A stretch of 21,520 nucleotides of DNA, taken from contig JAKAJA010000003.1 in NCBI GenBank assembly GCA_021814085.1, positions 1-21,520 of the forward strand, in the 5' to 3' direction. The DNA is from Acidobacteriota bacterium. Its GTDB lineage: Bacteria > Acidobacteriota > UBA4820 > DSQY01. This document shows, piece after piece, positions 15,816-21,520 of this stretch. Position 1 is the stretch's first letter, and the number at the start of each line of letters is the position of its first letter. The notes below the pieces were generated by a model. The model saw only the letters and a program-made list of their open reading frames with translations. It had not been told where the DNA came from and did not search any database. A program made the position numbers and the translations under genes.

Positions 15816-17276
15816 ATGAAGCGCCATGGCAAGATAAACCGTTTCCGATTGCTCCTCTCGTGCGCCGCAGCCTCCGCCGTGTTCGCCTTTGCAGGATGTG
15901 CCGCGGTGGGGCCGAACTACACCCGCCCCGAGGTTTCGGTGCACGACTCTTGGAACAACAAGCTCGGGGGCAGCGAGACCGCGTCCATAGCGGAGCGCCA
16001 GGTTCTGGCTGGGTGGTGGAAGGCTCTCAACGACCCCCAGTTGGACGGCCTGATCGACCGCGCCGTGAAGGGCAATCTCGACGTGAAGCAGGCCAAGGCG
16101 CGCGTCCGCGAGGCGCGTGCCGGCAGGGGCATCTCCCAGGCCTCGCTCTACCCCACGCTCGATGCGCAGGCTTCCGCGACGAAGAGCCAGTACGCGACGA
16201 CCTCAGGGCCGAACGAGACCAACACCCAGTACCTCGCGAGCTTCGACGCAGGGTGGGAGATAGACCTCTTCGGCGGCGTGCGCCGCTCCGTGGAGGCCTC
16301 CACGGCTGATCTGCAGGCCCAGGAGGAGGACCTGCGGGACGTGCTCGTCTCCCTCCTCGCGGAGGTGGCCTTGAACTACGTGGATGTGCGCACGTACCAG
16401 GCGCGTCTCGCGGTGACCGAAGCGAACATCGAGTCCCAGACCAAAACCCATCAGCTCACCGTATGGCGCAACGAGGCCGGCCTGAGCGACAGCCTGGCGG
16501 TGGAGCAGGCGCGCTATGACCTCGAAAACACGCGAGCCCAAGTCCCGTCTCTCCAAACGGGGCTGGAAGGGGCCATGAACCGGATTGCCATCGTCCTCGG
16601 CGAGCAGCCGGGGGCGGTGCATGCGGAACTCGCACAGCGCCGGCCCATCCCTGTCGCGCCGGCAGACATCTACGTGGGCGTCCCCGCCGACGTCCTCCTC
16701 CGCAGGCCGGACGTCCGGAAGGCGGAGCGCCAGTTGGCGGCTCAGACGGCAAGAATTGGCGTAGCCACCGCTGAACGATACCCAAAGATCAACCTTAGCG
16801 CGTCCACCGGCCTCGGGGCGCTGACCCTCGGCAACCTCTTTTCCTCCGGGAACGGGACGTCGAGCGGGAGCGCTGTCATCAGCCTGCCGGTCTTCCGGGG
16901 CGGATCCATCCGAAAGAACATCGAGGTACAGTCGGCCCTGCAAGAACAGTATCTTTATGCCTACGAGTCCGCCGTGAACGGCGCCCTCGAGGAGGTGGAG
17001 AACGCCCTGACTGCCTTCGCCAAGGAGGAGGAGCGCCGCCGGTCGCTCGACGACGCGGCGCGGGCGGCGAAGAATGCCTCGGACCTCGTGCTTCGAGAGT
17101 ACCAGGCGGGGCTTACCGATTTCAGCAACGTACTGATCACGCAGCGCTCCCTCCTCACCGTCCAGGACCAACTGGCCGGCACCGAGGGAGCAGTGACCGC
17201 TGACCTCATCCGCCTGTACAAGGCCCTGGGGGGCGGGTGGACGGACCTCGGTCGCGAGCACCAGCAGAACTCGTAA
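15816..17276 (+). CDS. Outer-membrane efflux channel lipoprotein (NodT family)
   Basis: This is a 486-residue TolC-type channel. The ATG at 15816 is chosen because TGGAG lies at 15805-15809; the frame's TTG at 15804 overlaps that site. The signal peptide ends in the lipobox 'FAGC' (Cys28), followed by 'VGPNYTRPEV', the typical NodT/OprM start. 'GWEIDLFGGVRRSVE' and 'VLLRRPDVRKAERQLAA' mark equivalent positions in the two halves. It is distinct in sequence from the channel at 9444, so the window has two dedicated channels. It probably serves the ABC exporter encoded by the next three genes. A 14-base gap leads to the adaptor gene. Confidence 0.95.
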   Translation: MKRHGKINRFRLLLSCAAASAVFAFAGCAAVGPNYTRPEVSVHDSWNNKLGGSETASIAERQVLAGWWKALNDPQLDGLIDRAVKGNLDVKQAKARVREARAGRGISQASLYPTLDAQASATKSQYATTSGPNETNTQYLASFDAGWEIDLFGGVRRSVEASTADLQAQEEDLRDVLVSLLAEVALNYVDVRTYQARLAVTEANIESQTKTHQLTVWRNEAGLSDSLAVEQARYDLENTRAQVPSLQTGLEGAMNRIAIVLGEQPGAVHAELAQRRPIPVAPADIYVGVPADVLLRRPDVRKAERQLAAQTARIGVATAERYPKINLSASTGLGALTLGNLFSSGNGTSSGSAVISLPVFRGGSIRKNIEVQSALQEQYLYAYESAVNGALEEVENALTAFAKEEERRRSLDDAARAAKNASDLVLREYQAGLTDFSNVLITQRSLLTVQDQLAGTEGAVTADLIRLYKALGGGWTDLGREHQQNS

Positions 17277-17290
17277 GGTGGAGTGAGCCC

Positions 17291-18586
17291 ATGAGCATGA
17301 ATGCCGTTTCCGATTCGGACATCGTGGAGAAACTCAGGCTCGGACTCACTTCGGGGGGGAAAAGGCCGCTCTGGCGGCGACCGCTGTCCATGGCCCTCGC
17401 GGCCGTGATCCTCGTGACCATCGTTGTGGCCTGGAGGGCCGCAGGCCGCTCCGGCTCGGTGCAGTACGTGACACAGGAGGCCACGCGGGGAGACCTGACG
17501 GTCATCGTGACCGCCACGGGCACCCTCCAGCCCACCAACAAGGTCGAAGTGGGCAGTGAGCTCTCCGGCATCATCAAGCGCGTCGAGGCGGACTACAACG
17601 ACCGCGTCGCCGTGGGGCAGGTCCTCGCCAAGCTCGACACCACGAAGCTCGAAGCCCAGGTCACGCAGATGAGGGCTGCCCTCGGTTCGGCCAAGGCTAG
17701 GGTCTTGCAGGCGAAAGCGACGCTCAGAGAGAGCCAAAGCAAGCTTGAGCAGTATAGGAAGGTCAGGGAGCTGAGCGGGAACCAGGTCCCCTCCCAGACC
17801 GAGCTCGACGGGGCCGAGGCGACTGTGGACCGGGCCAGGGCCAACGAGGCGAGCGCCGGCGCGGACGTGAAGCAGGCGGAGGCCGCCCTCGCGACCTACG
17901 AGAGCGATCTCTCGAAGCTCGTCATTCGATCCCCAGTGGGCGGCATCGTGCTTACGCGTAGCGTGGAAGCGGGGCAGACCGTGGCGGCCTCCTTCACCAC
18001 CCCGACGCTCTTCACCATCGCCGAGGACCTGACCAAGATGGAGCTCCACGTGAACGTGGACGAGGCCGATATCGGCAAGGTCGCGGTTGGGCAGGCGGCG
18101 GAGTTCACCGTCGCGGCCTATCCGGACCGGCGCTTCAAGGCCGTCGTCCGCCAGGCCCGCTTCGGCTCCGCCACGACGTCGGGTGTCGTGACCTACGAGA
18201 CCGTGCTGAACGTGGACAACACGGACCTCGCTCTTCGCCCGGGGATGACGGCCACGGCGGACATCACCGTCCGGAGGGTGGAGAACGCGCTCCTCGTGCC
18301 CAACGCAGCGCTGCGCTTCACCCCGCCCACGCAGGGGGCGGCCCCGAAGGGATCGGCCAGCATCGTGGGCTCCCTCCTTCCCCGCCCGCCATCGGAGCCC
18401 AAGGAGAAGGCGATGAACCCGGGCAAGGAAAAGCAGCGCTACGTCTGGACGCTGAAGGACGGGAAGCTCGCACAGGGTCCCGTTAAGACCGGCCTGGCCG
18501 ACGGAAAGAACACACAAATACTGGAGGGTGATCTCAAGCCCGGGACGGCCGTCGTCGTGGACACTCTCAGCATGGAGAAGCCGTGA
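17291..18586 (+). CDS. MacA/HlyD-type periplasmic adaptor of an ABC exporter
   Basis: This is a 431-residue protein anchored by one N-terminal transmembrane helix (about 33-49, 'MALAAVILVTIVVAW'), without a lipobox. Then come a lipoyl half-domain ('VEVGSELSGIIKRVEADYND'), a long helical hairpin (about 115-200), the second lipoyl half ('LVIRSPVGGIVLTRSVEAGQ'), a beta-barrel with 'DEADIGKVAVGQAAEF', and a C-terminal membrane-proximal domain with a Pro-rich insert (about 355-385). The order fits MacA. The ATG at 17291 has AGGTGGAG at 17276-17283. Its stop TGA shares a base with the ATPase gene's ATG, pointing to coupled translation and a fixed complex with the following two products. Confidence 0.94.
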   Translation: MSMNAVSDSDIVEKLRLGLTSGGKRPLWRRPLSMALAAVILVTIVVAWRAAGRSGSVQYVTQEATRGDLTVIVTATGTLQPTNKVEVGSELSGIIKRVEADYNDRVAVGQVLAKLDTTKLEAQVTQMRAALGSAKARVLQAKATLRESQSKLEQYRKVRELSGNQVPSQTELDGAEATVDRARANEASAGADVKQAEAALATYESDLSKLVIRSPVGGIVLTRSVEAGQTVAASFTTPTLFTIAEDLTKMELHVNVDEADIGKVAVGQAAEFTVAAYPDRRFKAVVRQARFGSATTSGVVTYETVLNVDNTDLALRPGMTATADITVRRVENALLVPNAALRFTPPTQGAAPKGSASIVGSLLPRPPSEPKEKAMNPGKEKQRYVWTLKDGKLAQGPVKTGLADGKNTQILEGDLKPGTAVVVDTLSMEKP

Positions 18587-19308
18587 TGGGCGATCTCGCA
18601 CATGAAGACCGCACCCCCATCATCGAACTGGAGGGGGTCACTAAGGTCTACGGTGAGGGGCAGGCCGCCATGGCCGCCCTCCGCGGCATCGACCTGAGGA
18701 TTCACGGAGGAGACTTTCTCGCCGTCATGGGCCCGAGCGGCTCTGGCAAGTCCACGTGCATGAACATCCTGGGGTGCCTCGATACGCCGACCACCGGCTC
18801 CTATCGGTTCCAAGGGACGGAGGTGGGCCGCCTCACGCGGGCCCAGCGCACCCTCCTGCGGCGCTTCTATATCGGCTTCGTCTTCCAGGGCTACAACCTT
18901 CTTAAGAGGACAACGGCCCTGGAGAACGTAGAGCTCCCACTCATCTACAGAGGCCTCCCCGCCGCACCGAGGCGCAAGAGGGCCATCGAGGCCCTTGACG
19001 TCGTGGGGCTCGCTGACTGGAAGACCCATACGCCGGGTGAACTGTCGGGCGGACAACAGCAGCGTGTTGCCATCGCACGCGCCATCGCGACTGATCCCTT
19101 AGTCCTGTTCGCGGACGAGCCCACGGGGAACCTCGACACATCGAGGGCGCGTGAAATCATGGACCTCCTCACGGGCCTGAACCGCGACGCCGGGATCACC
19201 ATCGTCATGGTCACCCACGAGGCGGACATGGCAGCCTACGCCGCGCGCATGGTCCACTTCCTCGACGGCCTGGTCGCCTCGGAGGAGTGTAACGGGAGGG
19301 GGCACTGA
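18586..19308 (+). CDS. ABC transporter ATPase, MacB/LolD type
   Basis: This is a 240-residue nucleotide-binding subunit with all motifs: Walker A 'GPSGSGKST' (from residue 49), Q-loop in 'GFVFQGYNLL', signature 'LSGGQQQRVAIARA', Walker B 'LVLFADEPTGNLD' and H-loop 'MVTHE'. The sequence is that of the MacB/LolD branch, which drives export or extraction of molecules from the inner membrane rather than import. The ATG at 18586 overlaps the adaptor stop (TGATG) and has GGAG at 18574-18577. The GTG at 18583 is an alternative. The stop likewise overlaps the permease start. In E. coli MacB the ATPase and permease are one polypeptide; here they are separate genes. Confidence 0.95.
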   Translation: MGDLAHEDRTPIIELEGVTKVYGEGQAAMAALRGIDLRIHGGDFLAVMGPSGSGKSTCMNILGCLDTPTTGSYRFQGTEVGRLTRAQRTLLRRFYIGFVFQGYNLLKRTTALENVELPLIYRGLPAAPRRKRAIEALDVVGLADWKTHTPGELSGGQQQRVAIARAIATDPLVLFADEPTGNLDTSRAREIMDLLTGLNRDAGITIVMVTHEADMAAYAARMVHFLDGLVASEECNGRGH

Positions 19309-20534
19309 TGTCCCTGCGAGAAGAGAGGTCCATGCTGTGGAACGCAGTCGTCCTGGCCCTGCGCGAGATCCGGAGGAACCTCATGCGCTCGTTCCTGACC
19401 ATCCTCGGGATCGTCATCGGTGTGGCGGCTGTCATCACCATGGTCACCGTCGGCGAGGGTGCCACCGCGCAAGTGCGCCAGCAGATCGCGAACATGGGGA
19501 GCAACCTCCTCATGATCAGCCCGGGCAAGCGCCTCGGCCCCGGGCAGTCCTCCGCCACCGTCCCCTTCAAGGAAGACGATGGGGAGGCCATCCTCCGCGA
19601 CGTGACCTCCATAGCGGCCGTGGCGCCCGTCTCTTCTGCAGGCCTCAAGGCGGTCTTCGGCAACCAGAATTGGTCCACCACCGTGACGGGTACCGAGACG
19701 CAGTACTTCGACGTGACGAATCGCACCATCGCCTCGGGCCGGAAGTTTTCCGAGAGCGAGATGCGTTCGGGGGCGGCGGTTTGCGTTATTGGCTCCACCG
19801 TCGCCAAAGAACTGTTCGGTTCTCAAGACCCGCTCGGACAGAAGATCCGCCTGGAAAAACTCGCGTGCGATGTGATCGGCACACTCAAGGAAAAGGGCCA
19901 GAGCACGATGGTTGACCAGGACGACGTAGTGGTGATCCCGCTGCGCACATTCCAGCGGCGCGTCTCCGGGAACCTGGACGTGGCCATGTTCCAGGTCACG
20001 GTGAGGGAGGGCGCCTCCACGGAGAAGGCCCGGACCGACATCCGTGCCCTGCTCAGAGAGCATCGCCATCTCTCGGCGAGCGACGACGACAACTTCAACA
20101 TAATGGACACAAAGGAGATATCGAGCATGCTCACGGGGACCACGAAATTGCTCACGGCCCTGCTCAGCGCCGTGGCGGCAGTGAGCCTCCTTGTCGGCGG
20201 CATCGGCATTATGAACATCATGCTCGTGTCCGTTACGGAGCGTACCCGCGAGATCGGTATCCGGCTCGCCATCGGTGCGCTGGAGCGTGAGGTCCTTGTG
20301 CAGTTCCTGGTTGAGTCGGCGGCCCTCTCATGCTTGGGGGGCATCCTCGGGATCGCGCTGGCCCTGGCCGCATCAGTCTGGGGCGCCTCCCTCCTGGGCG
20401 TGCCGTTCGTATTCCAGGGTGGAATCGTGGTCCTGGCGTTCCTCTTCTCCGGCGCCGTTGGCGTCGGTTTCGGCTATTTCCCGGCCCTGAAGGCCGCGCA
20501 GCTCGACCCCATCGAGGCGCTTCGATATGAGTAA
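19308..20534 (+). CDS. MacB-type ABC exporter permease (FtsX-like)
   Basis: This is a 408-residue permease with four transmembrane helices and a large periplasmic domain. Helix 1 is in 'MRSFLTILGIVIGVAAVITM' (about 25-45). The periplasmic domain spans about 50-280. The last three helices include 'SLLVGGIGIMNIMLVSV', 'LGGILGIALALAASV' and 'VVLAFLFSGAVGVGFGYFP'. The cytoplasmic coupling segment 'VTERTREIGIRLAIGA' is the family hallmark, and the end 'PALKAAQLDPIEALRYE' is typical of MacB permeases. The ATG at 19308 overlaps the previous stop and has GGGAGGGG at about 19293-19300. The ATG at 19332 ('MLWNAVVLALREIRRN') has its own weak site and is a reasonable alternative. With the three preceding products it forms a MacAB-type tripartite exporter; the substrate is unknown. 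Confidence 0.94.
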   Translation: MSLREERSMLWNAVVLALREIRRNLMRSFLTILGIVIGVAAVITMVTVGEGATAQVRQQIANMGSNLLMISPGKRLGPGQSSATVPFKEDDGEAILRDVTSIAAVAPVSSAGLKAVFGNQNWSTTVTGTETQYFDVTNRTIASGRKFSESEMRSGAAVCVIGSTVAKELFGSQDPLGQKIRLEKLACDVIGTLKEKGQSTMVDQDDVVVIPLRTFQRRVSGNLDVAMFQVTVREGASTEKARTDIRALLREHRHLSASDDDNFNIMDTKEISSMLTGTTKLLTALLSAVAAVSLLVGGIGIMNIMLVSVTERTREIGIRLAIGALEREVLVQFLVESAALSCLGGILGIALALAASVWGASLLGVPFVFQGGIVVLAFLFSGAVGVGFGYFPALKAAQLDPIEALRYE

Positions 20535-20723
20535 GATCCGGGAGATGACATGGCGATCTCTTCAAAACGCGGATGGCGCGGCGCACATGAAACCGCTTTT
20601 GCCATGAGGCAAGGGAATCAGGATCAGAGGAACGGCCCACCAACGGCGCAAGTCGACCTTTGTATGGCCAGATCGAGTTTTCCTATGGACACCGTCATGC
20701 CCGATTATCCGAGGAGAAGACCC

Positions 20724-21221
20724 ATGAACCTGCGAACAGTATTGCTCGCCTTTTCGCTTGCGAGTCTATCGGCCTGCGGGGGACCCAAGGCGCCCGTGAT
20801 CGTCGTGGTGAGTGTCGACAGGGTGGCCCAGGAATCCGTCCGGGCGCAGCGCTTGGTGCGCGATGTGGAGGACTACGCGAAAGCTGCGGAAGCCAAACTG
20901 AACCAAATGCTTCAGGAATTTCAGGCGGCCTCCTCAGATCCGAGCATGCCCCCCCAGAACTTGGCCCTGATGAGGGATCGATTGAACCAGATGCGGCAAA
21001 GTGCGGGGCAGCAAGTGGATCAAAAGCAGTCGGAGGCTGAACGCGAAATCCATAAAATGCTCCAGAGCGCCTTGGCAGACCTCGCCAAGGAGCAGCATTG
21101 GGATCTGGTTATCAGGAAAGATCGGCAGTCGGCACTTTGGGCCGTAGACGCGCTCGATAAGACGGATCTGGTCATACAGCGAATGGATGCGCCGACGAAA
21201 TCTGAAGCGCCACGTTCATGA
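20724..21221 (+). CDS. OmpH/Skp-like periplasmic lipoprotein
   Basis: This is a 165-residue protein. The ATG at 20724 has GAGGAGA at 20711-20717; the frame is open from 20550, but that part has no coding character. The signal ends in 'LSAC' (Cys18). 'VIVVVSVDRVAQES' and the C-terminal 'HWDLVIRKDRQSALWAVDALDKTDLVIQRM' match the ends of OmpH/Skp chaperones (family end: the iDiT-x2-vi pattern). They bracket a helical coiled-coil stretch rich in Gln/Glu/Lys (about 45-120). Skp holds unfolded outer-membrane proteins in the periplasm as a soluble trimer. A lipid anchor would tether this copy to a membrane, which differs from classic Skp. It starts 189 bases after the permease gene, so co-transcription is possible but not shown. 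Confidence 0.77.
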   Translation: MNLRTVLLAFSLASLSACGGPKAPVIVVVSVDRVAQESVRAQRLVRDVEDYAKAAEAKLNQMLQEFQAASSDPSMPPQNLALMRDRLNQMRQSAGQQVDQKQSEAEREIHKMLQSALADLAKEQHWDLVIRKDRQSALWAVDALDKTDLVIQRMDAPTKSEAPRS

Positions 21222-21288
21222 GCGCGCGCCTAAGGGCTAGGCTGGTTGGCCGTATCTCCCTGGGTCGCTAACCGAGAGGGAATTCCCC

Positions 21289-21520
21289 ATGAACAAGCAT
21301 GCCTCCCCTAGCGATCTTAGCGACCAGCTACGGACACTGCTAAAGGAAGTAGACGGTCGCATGGGCGTCGAGGAACTTGCGGTATACCTTAATCGACCTA
21401 ATAGCCACCTGGACGGAATAATCCCCCTCGACCTTCTCTTGAGACCCTCCAATAACGACTTCGCCCGCGTGCTTGAGGCCGTTCATCAAGAAGCTGGAAA
21501 GATTACGCCACGCAGGAGGG
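21289..21520 (+). CDS. Antitoxin-like protein (DUF2384-like), 3' end outside window; paralogue of the 3529 gene
   Basis: The frame is open from the ATG at 21289 to the window edge (77 codons) and has a GAGAGGGAA ribosome site at 21274-21282. Residues 1-71 align without a gap to the protein encoded at 3529-3810. Shared positions are L14, L17, EELA (28-31), PN (37-38), L41, P46, L50, F58, RVL (60-62) and A69. The stretch 'LDGIIPLDLLL' is close to the P-x2-L-L signature of the MbcA/ParS/Xre toxin-binding domain. What follows beyond the window, possibly a RES-type toxin, would help decide its role. The family call is by motif; that this is a real gene is supported by the alignment and the ribosome site. 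Confidence 0.6.
   Translation, partial: MNKHASPSDLSDQLRTLLKEVDGRMGVEELAVYLNRPNSHLDGIIPLDLLLRPSNNDFARVLEAVHQEAGKITPRRR

Noticed and set aside
16961..18601. A 546-codon open frame on the minus strand
   Set aside because: It lies antisense to the outer-membrane channel and MacA-like genes, which have clear family motifs and ribosome sites. Long antisense frames are common in GC-rich DNA, and its translation resembles no family.
20550..20723. N-terminal extension of the OmpH/Skp-like protein
   Set aside because: The extension has no signal-like or family sequence, while the ATG at 20724 has a strong ribosome site and directly begins a lipoprotein signal peptide.

Overview
The window is GC-rich, densely coded and almost entirely plus-strand. 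It comes from a diderm (Gram-negative-type) bacterium: it encodes two outer-membrane efflux lipoproteins, a lipid A deacylase, periplasmic adaptors and several lipoboxes. The sequence alone does not fix the phylum. A sigma-54 activator, an NHLP-clan small protein and CecR/MacAB-type exporters side by side would fit Acidobacteriota or the former deltaproteobacteria, but that is a weak inference.

Layout. (1) 1-979: the 3' part of a HipA-family kinase/toxin gene, then a small ribbon-helix-helix-like ORF without a good start. (2) 1080-3128: a sigma-54-dependent activator with two GAF-like domains. (3) 3129-10844: a probable seven-gene operon. Its upstream region has a near-consensus -24/-12 promoter and several palindromes. 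The genes are an Os1348/NHLP-clan small protein, a small antitoxin-like (DUF2384-like) protein, a TetR repressor, a PagL lipid A 3-O-deacylase, and a complete RND efflux system (adaptor, pump, outer-membrane channel). The first three genes overlap by ATGA; the rest are 1-38 bases apart. (4) 10931-12191: a tandem universal stress protein and a short, possibly truncated cytidylate-kinase-like ORF. (5) 12302-13495: an IS630-family element on the minus strand with TA duplications and a doubly broken transposase. (6) 13713-14804: a secreted CBM9/DOMON-like protein with a Gly/Met-rich insert. (7) 15108-20534: a second efflux operon (CecR-like TetR, outer-membrane factor, MacA-like adaptor, ABC ATPase, MacB-like permease) behind an AT-rich palindromic promoter region, followed by an OmpH/Skp-like lipoprotein (20724-21221). 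(8) 21289 to the window end: a 5' fragment of a gene that aligns without gaps to the antitoxin-like gene at 3529.

How it fits together. Two tripartite exporters, each with its own TetR regulator and outer-membrane channel, lie about 5 kb apart. The first also carries a lipid A remodelling enzyme and appears to be under sigma-54 control by the adjacent activator, with the TetR repressor as a possible second layer. The most unusual points are the front of that operon (NHLP-clan protein, antitoxin-like protein and TetR in a translationally coupled chain), the pagL gene inside an RND operon, and the two antitoxin-like paralogues about 17.5 kb apart on either side of the efflux region.
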